Positions 23,516 to 34,624 of a stretch of DNA of 64,000 bases are shown here, one piece after another. This stretch comes from Coprinopsis marcescibilis. Its lineage: Eukaryota > Basidiomycota > Agaricomycetes > Agaricales > Psathyrellaceae. Position 1 is the first letter of the stretch. Every line of letters begins with the position of its first letter. The notes beneath the pieces were generated by a model, which saw nothing but the letters and a program-made list of their open reading frames with translations, ran no database searches and was not told the origin of the DNA. The position numbers and the translations under genes are program-made. The stretch lies in contig ML210149.1 in the NCBI GenBank assembly GCA_004369085.1, positions 124,001-188,000 of the forward strand, given 5' to 3'.

Positions 23516-26500
23516 GTTCAGGACGCCCTCGACGAGGAACGAGGTGGGCAATACACGGATGGGGTCAACTTTCGAGGATCAGGTTTACATTGTCTTGTAG
23601 TAGTATTTGTGCGTGATCGACCCTGGTCGGGAGAAAGATAAAGAATTTTTTAAAATAATACCTTGCCAATTCCCAGCGAATTCCAAGATCTACCCTCGAT
23701 GGGTGTCCTTCCATATCGGGTATGTCGACAAACATCCACGCCGACAGATACCGGCAATTGCCTGCTTCTATTTTGGGCGGCTACCAGCCCCGCATCCCGC
23801 TCCACCGCCTTCTCCAGCAGGAGTTCATCGTGGATTGCTGTCCTTTTATTCTCTGTCGTAGTACATTACTTTCAAACCCATCTGTCTACCCGTTTGACAT
23901 ATTGTATACCCTGCTAGCCGGTACCCTTGGGCCCAAATATGCCGACCATGCTGCACACAAGTCCCCGGCAAGGTGAATTGACCGTTTGTCCGTCTCTGTT
24001 GAAAAAAGTGTCCATGTGCTCGCACCTCTGGAGCTTTACTAAACTTGGGAATAGGACACCAGGCCTTGATTCGGGGTCTCTGCCAATAGTACCGGTCTGT
24101 GGACTGCAGCAGCCAATCGCTTGCGTTTACACATTGTGAATCACAATCCGTAAAGATCTGTAAATATTTACGGATTTTATATACTCTCACACCTGCCATT
24201 CAATTCATACATGACGGCCCCTTGATCCCCGGACTTGATGCTTCCAGGGATCCTGCATTCTCTGCGACTAGAACGTAAGCACCAGGACAAGGCCTTGCGC
24301 TTGCCTCAGTTTGCGTGCCTATCTTCATCAGACCCTGCTGAAGCCTCCCCAATTCGCCAGAACGTCCTAGTCGCTTCATTGCAGTATTAAGCATCGCAAC
24401 GCTGTCTATCTAGCGCTTAAAAATGTTAATCAGCGCTAAACATGGCAGTACGTCTATTAGACTCTGTGTTTCCTTGATTTAGGACCTGCATTCTCCCTGT
24501 CATCAACCAATCAGGGCGCTGGTCAAGACGGCCGCCGACTCCTCATGGAGAACTCCACAAGGACACCAGACTCTGCGCTGTCCTCCGCTGTCCTGAAAGA
24601 AGCACAAAATCAATATTAAATCTCGGGACTTGCCTTGGTTGAACCGTTCCTTCTTCTCCAAAAGCCTCCCGAGAACCCAAGCTTCGTTCATTATCTTTAC
24701 GTCTATACGTTAGAAGGACCGATGTTGTTTCAGGGACTTGACCGTTTCAATAGTTCGTGTTTTCCACGCGATACGCCGCTAGTGTGAGAGGGTTGATGCA
24801 TTTTTACGGAAGAAACGGCCATGAAATGTTCATCTCCTTACAGCCCGAGCGTTCATGAATCCAGTAAACAGAAGTAACTTTCCATAAAAGATGCTCTTGC
24901 TATATGTAAACAATTGCATAAGCAAGCCTACGCGTCAGAATCGTGATATGATGCTGCGATGTGGCGGTCGAGTACGTTGGGTACGTCACGTCGGTAGTTG
25001 TACCACAAAACTCAAAGGTATCTGCGTCGGCAATCCCCAGTTATGTCCTGTTCAGCAATCTCCATAAACAGAGACCTTCTATTCGAAATGTTCAAACGTG
25101 AGTAACGATCTATGAAATGTCAGCCAGAGTTTGTTGCCGCAGCCAATTCGGTGGACTTTGAGCATGACTCGCTCATTTGAGCGCTTGACAGCATCATCGA
25201 AACGCAACGCCGCTTGGCCCCGAATGTCTTGGAACTTTCCACCTCGACGAAGTTCGCCATTGGGTTTTGTGAACAGCCGATCGTATCACAAGGTCCAATG
25301 GGCCAAGCCTACATAGTACTGGTAGGCACCGGAAGCATCCTCTAAATTGAAATCATCCCATTAGATGGGCGCCAGACCAAATTGATCTAGCTCGAATAGC
25401 TCTTTTTTCATCTAGTTGACAGCAGACAAGACATTCTGACAAGGTTTCTTGCCTCGAAATCAAATACTACGCGTCTCCAACGACTTCCAGTTCTGAAATT
25501 TCCACGTCGTCACGGTGGAGTCTCGAAACTGGGAAGCTCAGGGCCCACGCCCTTCACATCAGGGTGTCTTGTTCGGTTCCCGAAATATACCGCGCTCCCC
25601 TGGCCCCTCTCTGAAATATCCAGACATTCGGGACCAATGGACACCTTCGTAATCCATCCAGAATCAGCTAGAATCTCGAGAGAATGCGCACCAGTCGTCC
25701 GAAGACATCAAAGTGGGGTTCGAGAGAGAGAGAGCATGCGGCTGCATGCAGTCGTCACAATTTCTTGGGGTGATAGAGAAGATCAATTTCTTTGATCCTT
25801 TGAAATAAACGCAAAAAGTCGCAAGCCATTGTGTCATGCCAATGGGGTTGCAGGAGGCAGATGATGACAGTAGCGTTTTCATTCGCAAGTCTAAAGCTAG
25901 AGGCGCTAGCTTAGGTCCACAACGACGGGGTCGAGTAGGGTCAAGTCTTGGGTGAAAGAGCTTGAAAATCGCCTAGACTCTTTCAAGCCCATGTTCTATC
26001 TAGAAGTTTGATCCCTCCATAGACGATCGGAGTGATCGATCGTGCTAGAGTCTAATCCACCTTCGGTCAGCCTTCGTCATCATAAGAGTGAGGTATTCCG
26101 CTGAGGCCAAGGCTGGCCAACCGCCAAGGTTCTTCGTAAGTACATATACGCCTTGGCACCGCAACAATGTTAGAGCGGTTCGAAGAGATACCGCGTGTAG
26201 TGGGGAGACGGAACCATCATAGACCATCGTGGCGTCCTGTTGTAATGAAATTGCGCCCTGACAAGTGAATAAGCTTTCGTTGATGATCACGCGTTGTTCC
26301 CGACAGTGGCTAGTGACGGCATAAGCGTGCAGCATTGCTAGTAAAAAGAAAGAAAAGTGCGGTGTATATTCAATATATCGAAAGAAAACAGAGCGAGCAG
26401 GCAATTGAGGGTGGAAACCTTGGAATTATTTGCAGGTAAACGCAGGTAGGTCGATAAATAACGAAAAACAACCTGCCAATGCAATGAGTATACCGAAACA

Positions 26501-26560
26501 GTTGTGGCAATATGCATACTCACAGAATAGAACGTAGGAGCGATCGTCGATATCATCGTC
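23516..26560. other. 3-kb gene-poor region
   Basis: No gene could be supported on either strand: open frames are short (up to ~120 codons), out of register with each other and lack family motifs. It contains a 10-bp perfect inverted repeat at 24145-24176, a second small inverted repeat TAGCGCT/AGCGCTA at 24411-24438, and a short GA microsatellite at 25722-25734. It separates the Zn2Cys6 factor's start from the Sds3-like gene's stop, so part of it is the regulatory region of the former. Decayed transposon DNA is possible, but no recognisable protein remnant is visible. Confidence 0.45.
24145..24176. repeat. Perfect 10-bp inverted repeat
   Basis: AATCCGTAAA at 24145-24154 is answered by TTTACGGATT at 24167-24176, with a 12-nt AT-rich loop that contains a further imperfect copy (GATCTGTAAA). 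It could be a transposon-end fragment, a protein-binding palindrome or chance in AT-rich DNA. Confidence 0.6.
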
Positions 26561-29500
26561 TCAATGACCATCAACCACCTGGGGCAAGTTCATTTTCGAC
26601 GAATGAAGAGGAGGCGGTAATCCACCGAGACGAGGTGAACTTCGTCTCTCCCAATCTCGTTCCCTTTCTTTCTCTCTGTCTGGACCGTTTATAGCAGGTG
26701 CGCTCGGAGATCCATAAGGCATTGGTGGCCGAGACGTTGACATTGGAGGTGGTGAACTCGACCTTGCCCTCACTGACGGATGGCTTTGAGGGCGGATAGG
26801 CCCCGACTTGATTTCCACCGGTGTCAATGTCCGTCCAGCGTTGGACATTCTTGGGGACCTTTGAAATGGTGTATTAGGATTTGGCAACATTTTAGATGCT
26901 AATGGCGACGGTGGTCGCATTTTGAGGTTGACAGGAGGGGATCTTGGAGTAATTGAAGGAGGTTGGGGTCCAGAGCTGTACCGCGGAGGAGATTTAGGGT
27001 ACATTGCACTGGGACTAACTGGCAGTGGTGGCCTCCGCGACGGAGAAGGCGGCATTGAGCTAGGGAGAGGCGCTTGACTTCGAGAAGGATGACTGCTAGG
27101 TGGATTTGAGTATTTGTCGGACATATAACCCGGAGGTGCGGAGGACGACGGAGGTACCCCACGGTAACCATCTTCAGGCCAAGCAGCACGAGATGGTGCA
27201 CTCCCGTTTGTACCTGAAGAATTAAAAGGCATCGAGTTTGAAGCCCCCAACACCAAAGGAACAGGCGCAGGGCGTTCTCGGTCGTCGATTGGATGAGGAG
27301 GGCCAGACCTTGGTCTACCCAGTTGGGGAGGTTGCATCCTCGCTTCGCGTTCTTTCTCCTTATCCCTCTCCTTCTCGAGTTCTCGTTCGCGGTAGTCTAT
27401 AGAATTCCGATCATCTCCTTTCCAAGAAGGCTTAGATGCAGGATCAGCAACAGGTCGGCCATCCTGATCACGAGGATGCCCAGCCATAGGTGGCATAGAG
27501 GACGAGCTGTGGTGATTGGCAGACGGATGGGCGTGGGGAGGCGGAGGTTGACTGTGATGATGATGAACAACGTGGTGGTGGTGGGGTGGTCGCCGGTGAT
27601 GGTGATGAGGGCCCTGAGGAGCTCCATGAATTGGTTGGTGTGTGGGGGGCCCTGGTCGGTGTTGATGTCCGTGAGGAAGGTGGTAATGTTCACGAAGCTT
27701 ATCGTGCTCGTGCTCGTGACGTTCGCGCGAGCGTTCCTTCTCCCTGAGCTCACGCTCACGGACTTCCCTATCCCGCTTCTCTCGTTCACGATCCCGTTCT
27801 CTGTCTTTCTCCCTTTCCCATACTATCCTTTCCCTTTCCTCATTCTCCTGCATGACAGAGTCCATAGTGCCAGCGATCCGTCTCGTTTCCGGCCACTCAC
27901 CCTTCCCCAAAGGCGGATAACCCATACCCATCCCAGGTCCCAACCAAGTACCAGGAGCAGGTACTGTAGGCGGACCTTGTTTCGCCGCATTGGCTCCGTT
28001 GGGGCCGAGGACAGGCGATGGAGATCGTCTGGTGCCATTCGTGCCGTTATGTTGCGGTTGTCCCGGCTGGTTACCGGGTCCATAAACATTTGACGGACCG
28101 CCATTTCTTCCTTGCCCAAAGTACGGGTGGTTCGGCATGAGTTGGTGACCCATATTCGATGGTCCGTGTCCTGTATTCATTTCCATGTCCATGTCTCGTT
28201 GTCGCTCGCGTTCCAAAGCTAAATGCCGTTGGCTGTGACTGGAATGGGATACTGGGCCACTCGCAGATGGGCCAGAATGATGCATAGATCCGTGAGGTTG
28301 TTGGGAAGGACCATATTGTGGATATCCATGGTATGCTGGATTGGAGGGTGGGGGTTGATGATGACCATAGGGTGCAGACGTTGGGCCATGTTGTGCAACA
28401 GGTCTTCCATAAGAATCTAGGGTATATTGGTTTGATTCGTAGGTGCCTGGTGGGTTCCGTACATCCATTGGATGTGGGCCTGGAGCAATGGAGGGTGGAT
28501 TAGGCGGAGGTGGTCCATTGTGTCGGGTGGGACCTGAATCATATCCTTGCCTCCGGTTCTGAAGCAGATATTCAAGATCGGCCGAGAGTTCGTTCGACGT
28601 CAAGGTTGAAAGCTCAGGGTACACGTGAAGTGTCGGAGGGCCCATATCTTCACTCTTGATTTTCTTTGCGTCGTTGAACGGAATGGCCTGAAGTATCGTT
28701 CGCAATGTCGGTGCCGGACCAATAGCGACAGGCGGAGCAGGGATGCGACGGACTATTTGGAAGTAAGTTTCCAAATGTCTGGTCAAAGAATATATGTACA
28801 TACTTGGTTGTGGACGCTCAACGGAACGTCGTTCTCGCTCCAACCGACGTTTCTTTCTGTTACTTTCGGATATCATATCTGTCTGCAACTCGTCCCGTGC
28901 AACCTATGCCATTGATGAGCTAGATATCCCAACTGACTGTAAAAAAGACCCACCATCCACCAACTCCAAGTGGAAGATTCTTCGGCTCGACGTTTCTTGT
29001 TGCAGCTGGAAATCTCATTGCTGCGTTTACGATCGGCGAGCTCCAAACGCTTATCGCGTCTACTGTTGAGTTCTTTAAGAAGATACGCCATTTCCGGATG
29101 GGAACCTTTTAAACGACAGTCAGATCCAACAAGTATACAGGCAATAGCATGAATACTCACCATCTTTAACCAACTCTTCTTCCCAAGCCAGATTCTCCAT
29201 CTTCTCAATATAGACGCGCTCTCTAAGCAGCGCAAATTTGAGTTCGATAGTTGCAAGAACATCGAGAGCCTCAGCTCGATGTGCGGGCTGGAGGTCAGAC
29301 TCCAGCTCGTGATCGTGTTCCAAGTCGTCGTCGTTATCAGCATCGACTTGTTCGTCGTCATTGCAGTCGTCTTCAGCACGATCATTGTCCTGCCCATCGA
29401 CGTCAACATCACCGTCAGGGTCAATGTCTCCGGCAGAACGGTCTCCGTCGTGGTCGTTTACATCTTCCGGTAGTTCCGCGTCAACTTCCACTTCTTCTCC

Positions 29501-30548
29501 ATCCATGTCAACGTCGCCATCGTGGTCGAGTCTCTTTTCCTTGAATCGACCCTTTGGGGATGTAGTAGCCGCGAGTTGGGAAGGATCTGCATCGGCCGCA
29601 CTCGATATCAATGACGCCTTGCGCTTCTTGGTGACGGCTGCCAGCGATATACGACCGGCGACTTCATCTTCGTCGTCGGAACCCTCGTTGGAGGGTGCCG
29701 GAGATCCATCGCGGGAAGATGCTGCTGACGATGCGGCTTCTGCATCCTTGCCGACGATGTTGGACCCTGCCATGATAGACGAGGCAGCGGCCGCTGCGTT
29801 GATGTTCGCGATTTGTTTCGCACCAACCAAATCGTTCACGGTGAACGAGTTACGAGCTGAAGGGGTAAGAGGCTTCGGTTCTGCGAATACCTTTGAGGGT
29901 GAAACAGCTGCGGTAGGAGATGTGGGTGGCTTAACGTTCCCGACGAGGGGTTTAACCGGGGCATGATCTTCAGCCTCGGATTCCGTTTCATCCTGGCTTT
30001 CTTCGTCACCGGAGCGATTGCCCTCCACTTCGATGCCGGGCGGGAGATCTTCTTCCTCCTCTTCCTCCTCCTCGTCTTGAACCTGCTTTGTGGAAGCGAA
30101 GGTTCTTCGTAGAACGCGTCCCTGACCTTTGCGAACCGCTGGCGCTTCACTGGCATCGGAAACCTCGCCCTCTTCATGATTCGCACTTTTGGCGTCCCAA
30201 GCTGCAGTCGAGCCAGAGGGGCCTTCATCGTCGGAGTTGTTGTGGTTGTCCTCTGTAGCTACGCCATTAGCGCGAGACTTATTCGATGACGCGTTGGGCC
30301 GTTTGTAAGTCGGGTCCGCGTCCTGGTCGTCGTCGCCAGGATTATCTTCATCGTCAACAACTTGTCGAGTGAAGCCCTTTCTTGATCGCCCACGGGATGG
30401 TTTTGCTCTGCCAGGCTTCCAGTTGTCTGGTTGGTGGTTCTTTGGCTGGGTACGCCCGCCACGAAAAGAGTCGTTGTCATTGTCGTCCTCTTCGTCGTCC
30501 TCTTCATCGTCCTCTTCTTCCTCCATAGCCCTAGCAGGACCCCCAGAT

Positions 30549-30580
<32 letters not shown>

Positions 30581-31021
30581 ACGACGACTGGCTTCTTCTT
30601 CTTCCATGGCCTCAAGCGCTCTTTGTTCCTTGCTGGCCCATCCCCACATTGGGGCTGGAACAATGCTGCTGCGCTTTCTACGTCGAATTTTCTGGTTTCC
30701 ACGAGAATTTGAGGGTCGTTTGTCCGTATCCAGGTAGTCTTGCTCTTCACTGCTGCGAGTGGACGACCTTTTCTTCGGGTCGGTAGGAATGTGTGGGTTT
30801 TCTTGTTCTTCTTCGGTCAGCTCTGAGAGCTCTGAGTCGCTGTCTAGACCAGGTGCAGCGGTGTTGGGCGCCTGGGTAGTTACAGTGGCGGAAAGTGGTG
30901 GCTTGCTGTTAGAGGCCAGGGATCTGGCCTGAGGCTGGCTTGCTGGCCCTGGTGGTGGTGGTGGGGTTGGCGACGGTGACGGTGAACTTAACGGCTCCAG
31001 TGATATTGTTGAGGCCGGCAT
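26561..31021 (-). CDS. Sds3/Dep1-like subunit of the Rpd3L histone deacetylase complex
   Basis: The gene encodes roughly 1,440 residues. Exon 1 (31021 to about 29160) encodes a ~620-residue highly acidic, disordered N-terminus with poly-Glu and Asp runs. It runs into the Sds3-like core: ALDVLATIELKFALLRERVY, IEKMENLAWEEELVKDGSHP, EMAYLLKELNSRRDKRLELA and DRKR, continued across two introns to QTDMISESNRKKRRLERERR. This core matches the Sds3/Dep1/BRMS1 family, which scaffolds Sin3-Rpd3 deacetylase dimerisation. Exon 3 (to 26561) gives a ~700-residue tail rich in Pro, His, Arg/Glu repeats and Ser-Pro motifs, ending SKMNLPQVVDGH. It acts in the nucleus as a transcriptional corepressor, by homology. 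Most family members have 300-450 residues, so the flanking disordered regions are exceptional. Confidence 0.85.
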
Positions 31022-31286
31022 TATACGGCCTCTGGACGACGCGGCAAACGATGAGGACGGGGGCGTTGCACAACGGACAGAGGGGAATATGTGTCAAGGG
31101 ACAACAAACCGGCGTTGAAAGATGTGACCTGGTGCGTGCGCGAGAAACAGCCAAGATTAGGTTTGTCCCAAAACGGAACCGTCCCATATTTGGCCCGATC
31201 TGCCATCAGCCAGCAGTGCAGATCTTATCTTATCTCTCGTTCTTTCTGTCACGAATTGAACCGTTGTTTCTGACTGAATTGATATA
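31022..31286. promoter_or_regulatory. Sds3-like promoter with tandem GATA element
   Basis: This 265-bp gap between the amidase stop and the Sds3-like start contains AGATCTTATCTTATCT at 31220-31235, that is GATAAGATAAGATCT on the minus strand, about 200 bp upstream of the Sds3-like ATG. The same 15-mer is found upstream of BPL1 (4454). Its regulatory role is inferred. Confidence 0.4.
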
Positions 31287-33657
31287 CTACAGACGAGGAA
31301 ATAAACTAGAATTCTGCACATCCAATGCTTTGTCAACGATTTCTCCCATGCCAATCACAGCCTCCTCTTCCAGGGTCCTCCCAACGACTTGTATCGCGAC
31401 CGGAGCATCTTTAAATACTTGGGGATGATCTTTCAAATAGGCGTCATTACATTGATCTTGCATAATAATATGCAAAATCTCTTACACGCTTCGTGATTCA
31501 TCCGGTCAAGATCGTTCAAAAACTCTTGCCGAGCAACCCTCGCGTCCTTGACTGGGTGCACGTTGGTTACAGGAATAACGAGTGCCGAATAGTCGAGCGC
31601 GTTCCAAACGGCCGTGTACAAGGGATACCTGAATAACGGCAGATAGTAAGCGGACGCTTTGGCAGTGCGAGGTAGACGCACGTATTTCCTCCATGTGGCG
31701 GTGCGGCATATGGTGCCAAAGGGCTTATAATCGCATCCACAGGTCGTCCCGTCCCAGTTCTGGCCCAATCCTCGCTTGAATTCCACCAATCCATATATTC
31801 TTGACGCAGATCCCTCCGGGTCTTTTGCACTTGCCAAAGCTCGTAAGCGGATATCCCAGGAACCTCTTTAGGGGTATCATCCTCTGTTTCTACCTCGAGT
31901 CCCATGCTCCCAATGACCGGTTCGCCCGTAGCAGAGCAAACCGTTGCATAGTCTTCAGTTGCGCCTGCGTTGAAGATGTCCAACTAGCACCCAAAGTTAG
32001 CCTCCTTTCTTCCAGACAACAGGAACCACTCACAATAGTCTGGCAAATTTCGAAGTGTTTGATTGGCTTCCAATCAACCACTACAACCCATATCAATACC
32101 AAAACTCAATTGCGGTTCACCACGAGGAATCAGGATTGTTTACCGTTGTGTCCCGCGGCGATAAGGGCGGATTTGACATCTTCGAGAGCCCTTTTCACAG
32201 GAGGGTGTGGAACGACAATACCATCGTCCCATAGAATTGCAAAACAAAGGCTCCTCCCATGCCCGTGCTCTGCTAAATGGTATTCTCCTTCGTTCCATGG
32301 TTTCCGAATGACCAGAGGGTCCTTTAACCATGGATTCTTACTCATGATACTTTGCATGAAAAGCTTGATAGCTGATATGCTAGGGGCAATTGGACCCATG
32401 ACAGACAACACGGAATCTTGCCCTTCAAGTGAATTCCTGCAGTTGGAGTACGGAACGCGACTGTAGGAGGGACGTAGACCGTAAACCCCGCAAAAGCCTG
32501 CTGGTATGCGAATTGAGCTGATGATCGGCAGTCACTAGTCAATATACAATCCCAGATGTCCACAACTGAAAGCCTTACCCGCCAACATCTGAACCAATCC
32601 CTTTGTTCGGTTCGTTAGTACACTTTTTTCATCTGTTCTTTCTGGCAAGCAATACCTAAAGGACTTCCCAACATTGCTTCCCGAGAAAATCAGTACAGTT
32701 AAGACAGAATATTCAAGCACAGCTCACCTACGAGAGCGCCTTCTCCTCCAGAAGAGCCGCCAGAAGTCAAAGATCGATTGTGTGGGTTCACAGTTCTGCC
32801 AAATATATGGTTGTATGTCTCGACCCACTGTACATGTACGCGGTCTTCGATCAACCATACAGGTGTAGTAGAGCGGACCAACGCTACTCACCATCAACGT
32901 TTGGGCAACGTTGGTCTTTACGTAAAAGACTGCCCCAAGGGACTCCAAAATATCCGCTAGGACAGCGTTTCGTTCTGGGTAGTCACCAATCCAAGAGGCA
33001 TAACCTTTGTTACGACGATTAGAGATGGCAGACCAGCCTGAGACAATGCGACTGGAGATAGCATACCCATTGTGGATTCGATCCCCTTCAAGTTTACCTG
33101 GTCTTTGAGAGAGACGGGGAGGCCTGTTTCAATTGAACATTGTGAGGAGAACCCTGTAGCGAATTTTGAAAAACATGCCATGTAGAGGCCCGACAACTTG
33201 TCCAGTCCGTTTGAGATGATCGTCCAGGGCCTGAGCTCGCTTCAACGCTTCCTCGATGAAGATTTCCGTCAAACAGTTTACCTGAGCCAAACCATGTGAG
33301 CACCGCTGCCATTCTCAGGCGAGACCACAATGAATTCACCAACTGGTGTGCAACCATAGCCCTCTTGGAATATGCCAAAGTAACCTCCACCGCAGACCAC
33401 TCCCCTTCCCTAATCTTCTTCAACAACGCTTCAACCCCGGTCCCACCGATGTGCTTCCCCTTTTTAACGATAGTCGTGATCTCAATCTCCCGCGGGGTCA
33501 ATAATCCGCAGCGTTCAGTAGATTCCGGAAACCCAATAACGTTGAGCTCTTCGGGAGAAGGAAGCTTCTCGGGTAGGATTATCCATTCCTTCGGGATCGT
33601 AGCTTGCTGGCGCTCTCGTTTCTCCTTGACTAGGTCTCGCCAATTGGGGGGCGCCAT
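31287..33657 (-). CDS. Amidase-signature family hydrolase
   Basis: Starts MAPPNWRDLVKEKRERQQAT, similar to fungal acetamidase and fatty-acid-amide-hydrolase types. The Ser-cisSer-Lys triad is visible: Lys in LPVSLKDQVNLKG, the cis-Ser in TSGGSSGGEGAL and the nucleophile in GSDVGGSIRIPAGFCG. Downstream are VYGLRPSYSRVPY, SVMGPIAPSISAIKLFMQS, YPLYTAVWNALDYSALVIPV and the C-terminal APVAIQVVGRTLEEEAVIGM. The enzyme hydrolyses a carboxylic amide to acid and ammonia (or amine); the substrate cannot be read from sequence. The active-site loop is split over micro-exons of 21 nt (32656-32676) and 22 nt (32579-32600), needed to restore GALVAMLGSPLGIGSDVGG. No signal peptide is visible, so it is probably intracellular. 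Confidence 0.9.
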
Positions 33658-34624
33658 GGTGGTGTGTTCAGACGTTCAGTTTCTCGGGGTTATGTGGATC
33701 GCCAACAGGGTTCTTTGGAACCTGGGTCCTCATAATCAAGGTTTAAATGTTTGGGAATGACAGAAAGCTGGCTATATCTTATAGAAAAGAGGTCAAACGC
33801 CACATTTGCCTCAATGAAGATGAAGGGGAGTTTCGTGGTTGTGGACGTTGTGACGACAGATTGTCGGAGTTTACAACTAGCGCTAACCGCGACCCAATTG
33901 CACGTAGGTGCTCATCTAACCGCTATGATTGAGCGATATATCGTGTATATTAGACGTATCTAGTAATTCTAATAGTATACACAGTTCCAGGGTAAGATAT
34001 ATACGAGCCTGAGATACAGCGCACTTCTGTACTGTTGTATATGTGCCTCAAGAAGAGGTTCTGGAGTACGGCTGTAAATAATAAGGATATGTGCGAGTGA
34101 AAGCGAAATAGCAATACATCCGAGTAGAGATCCATGTAGGGGTATAGGTACCAAAAAGTGTAATACGTTATATGAGGGAATGAATGTGTGGATAAAATGA
34201 ATGTGGAATGGGACAGGAAACGGCCTCTATGGAAATTTGAATGAGCGTGGTCTTGAATGATCGTAGGGTATATACGGAAGTTGAATGAGTGTCAAGTGTA
34301 ACTTTAAATGAAAGCAATGATGTGTACGTCGTAAAGGAGAGAAGTTGCACAAATCGGCTGAATGAGATTAGACCAATGACAAGAAGCAATGCATGCAGAA
34401 AATGAAATATGAAAGCATGACAGTGAATAGTGATGACAAGAAATTAATAAAAAGTCTAAGCCCACCAAACAGGAACAGAGCAAACGGAATGGAACACACG
34501 AAAGGCCCGGAAATTGACACAATAATGAAACCCATTTTGGGAAGCGGTTGGTTGTGCGGACTGAGAAGGACGACTGGGATCTCAGGCTTTAGCAACTGGC
34601 GCGGAATGAATGTCTAGAACTCAC
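33658..34624. other. Intergenic region
   Basis: About 970 bp with no supported gene. It is AT-richer than its surroundings, especially 33.9-34.5 kb, and lies between the amidase start and the stop of the large disordered protein, so it should hold that gene's 3' UTR and the amidase promoter. Confidence 0.5.

Noticed and set aside
25722..25734. GA microsatellite beside a GCATGC palindrome
   Set aside because: Too short to be meaningful; ordinary simple sequence.
29300..30740. Long plus-strand open frames opposite the acidic exon of the Sds3-like gene
   Set aside because: They are antisense mirrors of poly-Glu/Asp codons giving poly-Ser/Leu, a usual shadow effect.
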